Assembly (NCBI GenBank): GCA_047614245.1
Contig: JBLHIC010000050.1
Span: forward strand, 1 to 17,809
Length of the DNA stretch: 17,809 nt
DNA from: Ulvibacter sp047614245
GTDB taxonomy: Bacteria; Bacteroidota; Bacteroidia; Flavobacteriales; Flavobacteriaceae
Direction of reading: 5' to 3'
In this document: one piece after another, positions 7,749 to 14,326 of the stretch
Position numbering within the stretch: position 1 is the first letter of the stretch
Layout: the number at the start of each line of letters is the position of its first letter
Made by a program: the position numbers and the translations under genes
Notes under the pieces: generated by a model
Database searches by the model: none
The model's input: only the letters and a program-made list of their open reading frames with translations
Told to the model about the DNA's origin: nothing

Positions 7749-9515
7749 TTAATTCCCGTGTTTTATTTCCAATACTTCGTCATTGTTGTTATGTTTAACT
7801 TCAATTCCGTCTTCATCAATTATTATTCGATGCGAATCATCTTGATGATCATTGAAATCCTTTTCTACATCAGTTTCCCAAGCAGCAGCATCATTTGTAT
7901 TAGAATTCATCATGCCATCCGATTCTTCCCGACAATCGAGACATTGGGTTCCATTTTCAATTATTCGTAAGAAATACTCTTCGTCTCCATTATTCAAAAT
8001 GTCGTCATATCTAGAGCTATTTCTATGAAAAGAATAGGTGTTTCTATCAGCAAATAATACACTTCCAACTGGCAAGTAAAGCACTAACTCGACTTCTTGA
8101 TCACGATATTTATTTTTCATGTCAGTTGTAAAGAAACCATTTAGAAATAAGTTGTTGTCATCCAACGAATAATTATAATTGATAGCTTCCGCTTTTTTTT
8201 TGGCATCTAGAAAGCTGTTTCCCTGCGCTTTCTTTTTAATTGTTAAGGATCCAACACTATCTCTAGTATGACGAACAATAAGCCGAATATCATTCGAATA
8301 AATAACTTTCTCGGCATTATCATCGTATTCAATCTTTAATCCTCCTTGTCTAGAAACATCATAACTATATTGTTTGTCGGCTCTCATTGCTATTTTAAGG
8401 GTATCACCAGTTTTAACTTGAAGGGTGTTTTCTGAAATCGAATCTCCATCGAATGCCTGCTCTGTAGCCTGTTGAATTCCTAATATACCTAAACCAACGA
8501 TAGACAGAATCCATGCTGCTAAAAGAAGAATTTTAGCTGGAGTTCCAATAGATTTTAAATTGTCAATCAATAATTTAAGCCCTAAGATAAATAATACAAA
8601 GAAAGGTATTCCAGCGGCGAACAATGCTAAGATAGAGATAAGCCATATTGGAGAATTTGTAGTATCGATTAAAGAAATATAGTCCATTAACTCACCGTGT
8701 CCCCAAAAATCTATAGATCCGAAGGTAAATAACCCTACAATTAGACCGATTAATGTTGAAAGAGAGATAATAACTAACAAAACACCTACGAACTTGACAA
8801 ATATTTTAACTAAAACTAGAAGGATACTACCAAGCGTATCGAAAAAACCGGATGCACCGCTTTTTACTTTTTGCCCGTATTTGTCGTAGTCGGCGCCTTT
8901 TACTTTATCGGCGACAGCATCATATCCTTCCTTGAACTTTTTTTCAATATTGGAAATATTGATTGGTTCTCCAGTCATTCTTAATTTATCTGCAGTACTT
9001 TCGGCTGCAGGGACTAAGATCCATAATAGTAAGTAAACTAATAATGGACTTCCAAATCCTACAAGTACTAGTATTACCCAAACTAATCGAATCCAGATAA
9101 CATCAATTCCAAGATAATGTCCTATTCCAGAGGAGACCCCTGCAACAAATTTATCATCAACGTCTCTAAATAATTTCTTAGAGGATGAAGAAGATGAAGA
9201 AGATGAAGATCTACGTTTAGAATTCGAAGAACTATCTTCAAAAATTTCTTCATCCACCATATAATCTTCAGGTTGTCCCATAACTGCGATAACCTCATCA
9301 AGTTCTTTTAATGATATTACTTGAGAACTACTTTTCATTTTTTCTGAAAAAAGTTCAGATATACGAGCTTCAATATCTCGAATAATTTCATCACTACCTT
9401 GTGGATCGGATAGTGATCTTTTAATAGCATCAAGATAGCGTGTTAGTTTTCCAAAGGCATCCTCATCGATGTGGAAAAACATTCCGGCTAAGTTTACATT
9501 TACTGTCTTTTTCAT
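7749..9515 (-). CDS. PspC-domain multi-pass membrane protein
   Basis: A 588-residue protein of the large Bacteroidota PspC class. Order: an N-terminal soluble region (1-95) that contains GQPEDY at 80-85 and resembles the membrane-helix-linked HAAS-type segment; a serine-rich linker with ten consecutive serines (103-112); a PspC domain (about 113-172) with LFRDVDDKFVAGVSSGIGHYLGID and a hydrophobic hairpin; further membrane segments near 231-265, 291-318 and 329-349; then a 240-residue soluble C-terminus rich in beta-strand pattern with a CLDC pair (C525, C528). PspC proteins sense membrane stress in proteobacteria; here the function is inferred only. The ATG overlaps the TGA of padR by four bases, so translation is probably coupled. 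C-terminal regions of this kind often resemble the GIN fold, consistent with the neighbouring GIN lipoprotein. Confidence 0.9.
   Translation of the reverse strand: MKKTVNVNLAGMFFHIDEDAFGKLTRYLDAIKRSLSDPQGSDEIIRDIEARISELFSEKMKSSSQVISLKELDEVIAVMGQPEDYMVDEEIFEDSSSNSKRRSSSSSSSSSSKKLFRDVDDKFVAGVSSGIGHYLGIDVIWIRLVWVILVLVGFGSPLLVYLLLWILVPAAESTADKLRMTGEPINISNIEKKFKEGYDAVADKVKGADYDKYGQKVKSGASGFFDTLGSILLVLVKIFVKFVGVLLVIISLSTLIGLIVGLFTFGSIDFWGHGELMDYISLIDTTNSPIWLISILALFAAGIPFFVLFILGLKLLIDNLKSIGTPAKILLLAAWILSIVGLGILGIQQATEQAFDGDSISENTLQVKTGDTLKIAMRADKQYSYDVSRQGGLKIEYDDNAEKVIYSNDIRLIVRHTRDSVGSLTIKKKAQGNSFLDAKKKAEAINYNYSLDDNNLFLNGFFTTDMKNKYRDQEVELVLYLPVGSVLFADRNTYSFHRNSSRYDDILNNGDEEYFLRIIENGTQCLDCREESDGMMNSNTNDAAAWETDVEKDFNDHQDDSHRIIIDEDGIEVKHNNNDEVLEIKHGN
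9181..9207. repeat. in-frame 9-base tandem repeat encoding the serine run
   Basis: Three units of the GATGAAGAA-type nonamer (plus strand; first unit GAGGATGAA, then GAAGATGAA twice) encode most of the ten-serine linker of the PspC protein. Copy-number change would add or remove three serines without a frameshift. Confidence 0.7.
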
Positions 9516-9850
9516 TTTTTAGTTTTTTCGCTAGTTACTCTGTTAACAGCTTTTAGCAAAGTGCTCCAAGTTGTATTTAATTCTTTTAAAAATAATGTTC
9601 CTGTTTCGGTGAGTTCGTAATACTTACGTGGGGGTCCACCTGTAGATTCTTCCCATCTATAGGAAAGTAATCCGGCGTTTTTAAGCCTGGTTAGAAGTGG
9701 ATAAATGGTACCTTCAACTACCAGTAGTTTTGCGTCTTTCAAGGTGTCTAAAATATCTGAAGTATAGGCCTCACCATCTTTTAAGACAGACAGGATGCAG
9801 TACTCCAGTACCCCTTTACGCATTTGCGCTTTTGTGTTTTCAATTTTCAT
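9512..9850 (-). CDS. PadR-family transcriptional regulator
   Basis: A 112-residue protein of the short PadR subfamily (s1 type, winged helix plus one C-terminal dimer helix). Seen: helix start RKGVLEYCILSVL (11-23), recognition-helix segment EGTIYPLLTRLKNAGLL (46-62), the beta-wing with GGPPRKYYELTETG (71-84), then the dimerisation helix to the end. PadR repressors usually control an adjacent membrane-protein gene and their own operon. Here it overlaps the PspC gene by four bases downstream and the 60-residue gene by four bases upstream, an arrangement that suggests equal expression. A candidate operator lies at the operon promoter (10569-10589). The inducing signal is unknown. Confidence 0.93.
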   Translation of the reverse strand: MKIENTKAQMRKGVLEYCILSVLKDGEAYTSDILDTLKDAKLLVVEGTIYPLLTRLKNAGLLSYRWEESTGGPPRKYYELTETGTLFLKELNTTWSTLLKAVNRVTSEKTKK

Positions 9851-10029
9851 CTGATTCCTTTTACTTTAAATAACTGTTCGTTTTTGATGATCACGCTATT
9901 TGACGCTATAGTTTCGTAATTGTCACATATTTCGATCTTCACTTCTGAAATTATGTCTGCTTCTTTGGGCATTTCTCCCCCAAGAACGTTCAAGACGGCG
10001 GCCAATAAAAAGCTAACTAGAGTGCTCAT
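9847..10029 (-). CDS. small protein of unknown function in the PadR operon
   Basis: A 60-residue product I do not recognise. It has a short hydrophobic N-terminus (MSTLVSFLLAAVLNVLGG) that could be a weak signal anchor or signal peptide, followed by a charged, mostly strand-like region with one cysteine (IEICDNYETIASNSVII). Support for it being real is positional: it starts 17 bases inside the end of the DUF4870 gene and its TGA overlaps the padR ATG by four bases, so it fills exactly the gap between two clear genes in the operon. No known domain is visible. It may be a small membrane-associated partner of the PspC protein, but that is only inference. Confidence 0.65.
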   Translation of the reverse strand: MSTLVSFLLAAVLNVLGGEMPKEADIISEVKIEICDNYETIASNSVIIKNEQLFKVKGIR

Positions 10030-10528
10030 GTTCTGATTTATTTGTCTCCGTATTTAACGGAGGGTTTAACTTAATGAATGGTATACTTAATGGATACTTA
10101 TATGTTTTTCCATTGTTGGCCTGCATTGTTGCCGTGATAACTGCGTACAATTCGAATATAAACAATCCTGCTAGGAGCAGAATGGCAAGGGATATCAGTA
10201 AAATATATCCCGATAGATTTTTAATGTCTTGGTATCTCAATTCATGAACTGTATGGTCTACTGCATCTATTAGAGATACAAAGTCAATAGCAAAAACCAT
10301 AAAGAAGGGAATAAATAATAGTCCAATAAGGATGGTATATAAAAGTATGCTTAGCTGGAAATTAATGGCTTCTCTCCCGTGTTCATTTGCAAACGGCTTA
10401 TCCTTGTTCAACGTCCAAAGGAGGAGTGGGGCAAAAAAGTTTGCGAAAGGGAAGAAGTATTTTGAAAAGGTTGATAGATGAATAAATGCACCTAAATTTT
10501 TTTGATTTTCTGAGACTGTATATTCCAT
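10013..10528 (-). CDS. DUF4870 membrane protein
   Basis: A 171-residue protein with three predicted membrane segments (about 22-40, 57-82 and 108-132). Family marks are HGREAINFQLS (50-60) just before the second segment and the C-terminal GKTYKYPLSIPFIK (140-153), both typical of DUF4870 (Tic20-like fold). The function of the family is not established. It is the first gene of the minus-strand operon, with the start codon only about 20 bases below a TAnnTTTG box, and it overlaps the next gene by 17 bases. In related genomes as I remember them, DUF4870, PadR and PspC genes tend to be neighbours, which suggests a shared envelope role. Confidence 0.88.
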   Translation of the reverse strand: MEYTVSENQKNLGAFIHLSTFSKYFFPFANFFAPLLLWTLNKDKPFANEHGREAINFQLSILLYTILIGLLFIPFFMVFAIDFVSLIDAVDHTVHELRYQDIKNLSGYILLISLAILLLAGLFIFELYAVITATMQANNGKTYKYPLSIPFIKLNPPLNTETNKSEHEHSS

Positions 10529-10547
10529 TGCTTATTAATTTCTTATA

Positions 10548-10555
10548 CAAATATA
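10548..10555 (-). promoter_or_regulatory. -7 box of the DUF4870-PadR-PspC operon promoter
   Basis: The minus strand reads TATATTTG, a perfect match to the Bacteroidota primary-sigma -7 consensus TAnnTTTG, 19 bases before the DUF4870 ATG. No clear TTG -33 element is present at the usual distance, which would fit a promoter under extra control. Confidence 0.5.
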
Positions 10556-10568
10556 TGTCTTAAAAAAG

Positions 10569-10589
10569 GTAGTATGTTACGCATAGTAC
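10569..10589. promoter_or_regulatory. candidate PadR operator (imperfect palindrome)
   Basis: GTAGTATG (10569-10576) and CATAGTAC (10582-10589) form an inverted repeat with seven of eight positions complementary around a 5-base centre. Size and the TATG/CATA core resemble known PadR-family sites. The palindrome lies just upstream of the operon's -7 box, over the -33 region, where a bound repressor would block the polymerase. It is also in the promoter region of the divergent DUF4442 gene. Confidence 0.5.
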
Positions 10590-10630
10590 TAAAATTAACA
10601 TAATTTTAACATATTTAAGTTTCGTTTAAA

Positions 10631-11116
10631 ATGAATATCTTAGCCGAAAATTATCTCTCAATGCCGGTAAAACCTAGTAAGATTAATGCATTTTTATTTT
10701 TTAAACTGCCAGCGGCATATTTTTGTGGGGTACGAGTTAAATCGATTTCAGATACAACATGTGTTACTTCAGTAAAACACCGTTGGATTAATCAGAACCC
10801 GTTTAAATCAATGTTTTGGGCTGTACAAGGTATGGCAGCAGAGCTAAGCACTGGCACCCTGTTAATATCTACTGTTAAGGAACAGAGGAGAAGTATTTCC
10901 ATGTTGGTAACTAAGAACCAAGGAACATTTTCAAAAAAGGCCCGAGGTCGAATTACTTTTACTTGCAATGATGGCAACCTTATTAAAGAAGCACTAGAAA
11001 TGACTATTGCTACTGGTGAAGGACAAACCTGTTCGATGACCTCGGTTGGAAGAGACCGTAAAGGAGATATTGTCTCAACCTTCGAATTTGAATGGGCGGT
11101 TAAAGTTAGAGATTGA
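10631..11116 (+). CDS. DUF4442 hotdog-fold protein (thioesterase-like)
   Basis: A 161-residue protein matching DUF4442, a branch of the hotdog-fold thioesterase superfamily. Seen: FFKLPAAYFCGVRV (23-36), the conserved HRWINQNPFKSMFWAVQGMAAELSTG segment (50-75) corresponding to the long central helix and its N-terminal loop, and the alternating strands that follow. Such proteins are thought to act on acyl-CoA or acyl-carrier substrates, but this branch has no assigned reaction, and the acidic residue expected in the hotdog helix is E71 only by position. Two starts are possible, ATG 10631 or ATG 10661; the family core begins later, so both are compatible. It is divergently transcribed from the DUF4870 operon across 102 bases that hold the putative PadR site, so co-regulation is possible. 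Confidence 0.82.
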   Translation: MNILAENYLSMPVKPSKINAFLFFKLPAAYFCGVRVKSISDTTCVTSVKHRWINQNPFKSMFWAVQGMAAELSTGTLLISTVKEQRRSISMLVTKNQGTFSKKARGRITFTCNDGNLIKEALEMTIATGEGQTCSMTSVGRDRKGDIVSTFEFEWAVKVRD

Positions 11117-11166
11117 AGTCGAAGCTTCTGAATATATTTATCTTACTATATTAGCCGTATTCGACT
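11117..11166. repeat. symmetric two-part inverted repeat after the DUF4442 gene
   Basis: Outer arms AGTCGAA (11117-11123) and TTCGACT (11160-11166) enclose an internal loop of 7 bases on each side, then inner arms AATATA (11131-11136) and TATATT (11147-11152) around a 10-base loop. It begins directly after the stop codon. It lacks a terminal T-run, so a 3'-end RNA structure or protein site is as likely as a terminator. Confidence 0.45.
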
Positions 11167-11224
11167 AAGACGTAAGACCGTTGCACTCCTGGACATAAGA
11201 GACAATACTTAATTTGATAATGCT

Positions 11225-11258
11225 TTGGTATATAAATTTATTTGAAATATTAGATTTG
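11225..11258 (+). promoter_or_regulatory. possible promoter of the AIM24-family gene
   Basis: TAGATTTG (11251-11258) matches the TAnnTTTG -7 consensus perfectly. A TTG at 11225-11227 is 23 bases upstream, at or beyond the long end of normal spacing. A start here would leave a leader of about 110 bases. Confidence 0.35.
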
Positions 11259-11373
11259 TAATTTTCAAACTAGTAAGCTCATTTTGAAATAACAATGTGT
11301 ACATTTTCAAAAATATTGTAACAAATCAGATATTGAATCAACATATGTTTTCACAAACAAAATACGCTAGAAT

Positions 11374-12174
11374 ATGGAAGCACACGAAATAGATTATACC
11401 ATTTATGGTGAAGAGATGCAATTTGTAGAAATCGAATTAGATCCTAATGAAGGAGTAATTTCGGAAGCAGGAAGCTTTATGATGATGGAGGAAGATATCA
11501 AAATGGAAACCTTGTTAGGGGACGGCTCTGCGCAGGATAATAGCGTTATGGGGAAAATATTTGGAGCGGGAAAGAGATTACTAACAGGAGAAAGCCTATT
11601 TATGACGGCTTACTATAATAATGGTATTGGAAAGAAGAAAGTCAGTTTTGCCTCCCCGTATCCTGGAAAAATTATTGCAATTGATTTAAAGAAATTTGGA
11701 GGGAAATTTATTTGTCAAAAAGATGCCTTCTTATGTGCTGCAAAGGGAGTTTCGATTGGGATTGAATTTTCGAAGAAATTAGGAAGAGGTCTCTTTGGAG
11801 GTGAAGGGTTCATTATGCAAAAACTTGAGGGAGATGGAATGGCATTTGTTCACGCTGGAGGTACAACAGCAACTAAGGAACTTGGAGTGGGAGAAAAGTT
11901 GAAAGTAGATACAGGTTGTATCATTGGATTCGATAATACAGTATCTTATGATATAGAATTTATTGGTGGAATTAAAAACTCGCTTTTTGGTGGTGAGGGA
12001 TTGTTTTTTGCATCATTAACAGGACCAGGGACAGTTTACATTCAGTCACTTCCATTTAGCCGGTTGGCAAAACGTGTTTGGATGGCTGCTCCACGAGGTG
12101 GAGGTAAGAGAAAAGGTGAAGGTAGTATTTTAGGGGGCTTGGGAGATTTATTAGATGGGGATAACAAATTTTAA
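11374..12174 (+). CDS. AIM24 / TIGR00266 family protein
   Basis: A 266-residue protein belonging to the AIM24 (TIGR00266) family, which folds as a tryptophan-RNA-binding-attenuator-like beta-sandwich. Seen: EGVISEAGSFMMMEEDIKMET near the start, GKIFGAGKRLLTGESLFMTAY (61-81), the repeated glycine-rich motifs GRGLFGGEGFIMQKLEG and NSLFGGEGLFFASLTGPG, the latter closed by TVYIQSLP, and a glycine-rich tail. The yeast namesake affects inner-mitochondrial membrane organisation; bacterial members have no proven activity. There is no signal peptide or membrane segment, so it is probably cytoplasmic or membrane-associated. It is followed after 126 bases by a 65-residue gene on the same strand. Confidence 0.9.
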   Translation: MEAHEIDYTIYGEEMQFVEIELDPNEGVISEAGSFMMMEEDIKMETLLGDGSAQDNSVMGKIFGAGKRLLTGESLFMTAYYNNGIGKKKVSFASPYPGKIIAIDLKKFGGKFICQKDAFLCAAKGVSIGIEFSKKLGRGLFGGEGFIMQKLEGDGMAFVHAGGTTATKELGVGEKLKVDTGCIIGFDNTVSYDIEFIGGIKNSLFGGEGLFFASLTGPGTVYIQSLPFSRLAKRVWMAAPRGGGKRKGEGSILGGLGDLLDGDNKF

Positions 12175-12300
12175 CAAAAGTTATATATAATGAATTGAAA
12201 TAATCTGCAATTTTTTCGTTATCTTGAAGCAAGTTTAATTTAAATCCAACTCTGCCTATTGACGAACAATACTTAACCAATATTTAATTCACTTTTAACT

Positions 12301-12498
12301 ATGGCTAGAGCAATGTTTGACTATACCAAAGCGGTACTTTCAAAAGTTAGTTTTGATGTAAATTTGTTCTGTAAAGAGTTAAAGAAAGCCTTGACAAGAT
12401 TACTCCCCTATGAAATAGAGGAATTGAAAATTTGGATAGACTCTTTACTTAAACAGAATCCACAATTAAATCAATGTTTAGTTTTTTTAAACCCATAA
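12301..12498 (+). CDS. small soluble protein of unknown function (65 residues)
   Basis: A short protein with a strongly helical pattern: an N-terminal MARAMFDYTKAVLSKVSFD, an amphipathic central segment (FCKELKKALTRLLPYEIEEL) and a C-terminal QCLVFLNP. I believe similar small proteins are conserved in flavobacteria, but I cannot name a family. Support for expression comes from its own start, balanced codon use and a strong terminator hairpin that begins on the base after its stop codon. There is no signal peptide or metal motif; two cysteines (C24 and C60) are present. The shape could suit a small adaptor or binding partner, but no function is assigned. Confidence 0.75.
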   Translation: MARAMFDYTKAVLSKVSFDVNLFCKELKKALTRLLPYEIEELKIWIDSLLKQNPQLNQCLVFLNP

Positions 12499-12539
12499 AC
12501 AAATCCCTTCTCACCTAGGTAAGAAGGGATTTGTTTTTT
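12499..12539 (+). terminator. intrinsic terminator after the 65-residue gene
   Basis: A 13-base perfect stem (ACAAATCCCTTCT at 12499-12511 with its complement at 12522-12534) encloses a 10-base loop and is followed by a run of T. It lies between convergent genes; the T-run favours plus-strand termination. Confidence 0.9.
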
Positions 12540-12542
12540 GTT

Positions 12543-13481
12543 TTAACTCTTTTTAGGACTTATAATTTTTATATCCTGAAAGGCAATTGCCCCTCTTACT
12601 ACTCCTGATATTACATCGTATAACGCATCTATGATTTGCATCTTTAATTCATTTTTATGATGTAGAATACTTACTTCTCTAGCTGGTGAAGGTTCATTAA
12701 AATAGTGAAGTTTGCTAATTTGGTCTTTCGGAATATCTAAAGTATGGAGATATGGCAGTAATGTCATTCCAAGTCCCTCATTGGATAGTTTGATAAGTGT
12801 TTCAAAACTTCCACTTTGCAGTTGAAAATTATCGTGTGGATTAAGCTTCGAAGCTTTACACAAATTTATTACTCCATCTCGAAAGCAATGCCCATCTTCT
12901 AGTAGTAGAATGTCATCAATATCCAAATCGGATCTATTTATTTTTTTTTCTGCAGACAGGCGATGATTCTCAGGAATATATCCAACGAATGGCTCATAAT
13001 ACAAGACTCTTTCTTTAACTTTTTCATGAGAAAGAGGCGTAGCAGCTATTGCAGCATCCAGGTGGCCGTCCATTAATTTGGAGATAATATTTTCGGTAGT
13101 ATGTTCCTCGATCTTAAGTTGGACTTTTGGATATCGATTCGTGAAATTCCTTAAAAACATGGGTAAAAGAGTTGGCATTATCGTCGGAATAATGCCAAGT
13201 TTGAATTCTCCTCCTATGTATCCCTTATCTTGATCAACAATATCTTGCATTCTTTCCGCCTCGTTCACAATGCTACGAGCCTGACTTACAATTTTATTTC
13301 CAATGGAAGTTAACTCGATTGGCTTCTTAGTTCGATCGAAAATTTGAATGTCCAATTCATCTTCAAGCTTTTGAATCTGCATACTCAAAGTAGGCTGTGT
13401 TACAAAAGTTTTTTGAGCGGCTTTGGTGAAGTTCTGCTGCTCTGCGACCGCGAGAACATATTTTAGTTGGGTAATTGTCAT
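12543..13481 (-). CDS. oxyR: OxyR-type LysR-family peroxide-responsive regulator
   Basis: A 312-residue LysR-type regulator. The open frame can begin at TTG 13487, but I choose ATG 13481 (MTITQLKYVLAVAE), which matches where the family's DNA-binding helix begins. With that start, the redox cysteines in LEDGHCFRDGVINLC fall at C199 and C208, exactly the E. coli OxyR numbers and spacing. The N-terminal winged helix (FTKAAQKTFVTQPTLSMQIQKLE) and the substrate-like effector domain (from about 88) are complete. In known OxyR, hydrogen peroxide forms the C199-C208 disulfide and activates catalase, peroxiredoxin and iron-storage genes. None of those genes is in the window, so its targets are elsewhere. 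It is a single gene with a convergent neighbour downstream. Confidence 0.93.
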   Translation of the reverse strand: MTITQLKYVLAVAEQQNFTKAAQKTFVTQPTLSMQIQKLEDELDIQIFDRTKKPIELTSIGNKIVSQARSIVNEAERMQDIVDQDKGYIGGEFKLGIIPTIMPTLLPMFLRNFTNRYPKVQLKIEEHTTENIISKLMDGHLDAAIAATPLSHEKVKERVLYYEPFVGYIPENHRLSAEKKINRSDLDIDDILLLEDGHCFRDGVINLCKASKLNPHDNFQLQSGSFETLIKLSNEGLGMTLLPYLHTLDIPKDQISKLHYFNEPSPAREVSILHHKNELKMQIIDALYDVISGVVRGAIAFQDIKIISPKKS

Positions 13482-13543
13482 AATCAAATCCGTTTAAACG
13501 AAGATAGTCAATTCTATCGATAAAATCTATGTAATTGTCATAA
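13471..13543. repeat. 13-base direct repeat spanning the oxyR start
   Basis: GTAATTGTCATAA occurs at 13471-13483, over the oxyR start codon, and again at 13531-13543, exactly 60 bases upstream of the gene. On the minus strand the upstream copy reads ATG ACA ATT ACA TAG, a four-codon MTIT reading frame that copies the first four codons of oxyR and then stops. Confidence 0.75.
13503..13518. promoter_or_regulatory. possible LysR/OxyR operator upstream of oxyR
   Basis: GATAG-N6-CTATC is a perfect 5-base inverted repeat (13503-13507, 13514-13518), with further ATA and CTAT half-like sites to 13530. OxyR sites in E. coli are built of ATAG/CTAT quarter-sites, though with 7-base gaps, so spacing is off by one. 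Autoregulation is typical of LysR proteins. Confidence 0.35.
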
Positions 13544-13565
13544 ACATATGATTTTACTTATAGTG

Positions 13566-13600
13566 AAAAGGTTCTAATCTCAGAGGGAATAGAACCTTTT
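13566..13600 (-). terminator. intrinsic terminator of the DUF2141 gene
   Basis: AAAAGGTTCTA (13566-13576) pairs perfectly with TAGAACCTTTT (13590-13600) over a 13-base loop, 30 bases past the DUF2141 stop. The minus-strand stem ends in TTTT. A short T-rich stretch on the other side means it could work in both directions. Confidence 0.75.
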
Positions 13601-13630
13601 ATTTAAATATTAAAGCAGAGTATTTGGAAA

Positions 13631-14059
13631 TTATAATCTAATCTCCATCTCAACTGGAGTATTTGCTACCTCAAATTTGGCATCACTCCATTGAGGAGGG
13701 CCATAGCTCATATTATTATTGGAAACTCCATACATCTCTAAAGGCCTGCCATTAGCATCGAAATCCATACGCTTGTTATTATTTTTGTCATGTAAAAGTG
13801 TTATTCCATATTCCCCGGGGGTAATATTATTCAGAATGACAATAGATTTACCATCTTTAATTTCACCAATGGCCCCGAGAGTTGGGTTTTGCATAAAGTT
13901 TGATTCCTTGTATAACCCTACAAGAATAGTTCCTTCATTGCTTTGAATGGGAATGGTAATTGTAATAGTTGTTCCTTCCGTTGAAGTTTCAGTTTCCGAC
14001 TGAGCGGTTAAAAATAATGAGGTGAAAGATAATGCGATAGAGACTATTATTGTTTTCAT
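13631..14059 (-). CDS. exported DUF2141 protein
   Basis: A 142-residue protein of the DUF2141 family. Signal peptide: MKTIIVSIALSFTSLFLTAQ, cleaved around TAQ-S. The mature chain begins with a Thr/Glu-rich stretch and then the family core: a strand pair ending VGLYKESNFM, then ITPGEYGITLLHDKNNNKRMDFDANGRPLEMYGVSNN and YGPPQWSDAKFEV. The DKNNNKRMD loop looks like a calcium-binding type turn and is typical of the family. Function is unknown; the fold resembles a small beta-sandwich exported to the periplasm or surface. It appears monocistronic, with a terminator after it. A near-match to the -7 box (CAACTTTG, about 36 bases upstream of the start codon) may be its promoter. Confidence 0.88.
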   Translation of the reverse strand: MKTIIVSIALSFTSLFLTAQSETETSTEGTTITITIPIQSNEGTILVGLYKESNFMQNPTLGAIGEIKDGKSIVILNNITPGEYGITLLHDKNNNKRMDFDANGRPLEMYGVSNNNMSYGPPQWSDAKFEVANTPVEMEIRL

Positions 14060-14163
14060 AATTTAAAGTTTTAGTTATTATTTCTGGTACAAAGTTGTAA
14101 TAGAACTCTCTTCAGAAATAAATAATAAAACCGAACTGTAAGTTTATGTGGATGAATTGTTAA

Positions 14164-14191
14164 AAAGTTCAAAGTTCAAAGTGAAAAGTTA
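14164..14191. repeat. degenerate heptamer tandem repeat
   Basis: Four consecutive 7-base units: AAAGTTC, AAAGTTC, AAAGTGA, AAAGTTA. They lie in the 267-base spacer between DUF58 and DUF2141, where no gene or terminator is evident. A second short repeat, TGATTGT twice, lies at 14272-14285. Confidence 0.6.
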
Positions 14192-14326
14192 ATTTGTTTA
14201 TTCGTTGAATCGTGTAATCGTAGTTTGAAAGTAGCATTTCACTATGAACAACTAAACATTTAAACGATGGCTGATTGTTGATTGTCGAGGTGAAAATAAA
14301 TTTATTGATTCATTAATCTTAGAATG

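Noticed and set aside
3254..11237. Recurring TTTGGTAT-like strings in spacers (3257, 6295, 6878-6885 on the minus strand, 11224)
   Set aside because: No TTGC at the right spacing after any of them, and positions relative to genes are inconsistent; in AT-rich spacers this may be chance.
13482..13487. TTG start giving oxyR two additional residues
   Set aside because: The ATG six bases later restores E. coli residue numbering of both redox cysteines and matches the family N-terminus.
14164..14285. Heptamer repeats as a CRISPR array
   Set aside because: Units are contiguous and only 7 bases, with no spacers and no cas genes nearby.
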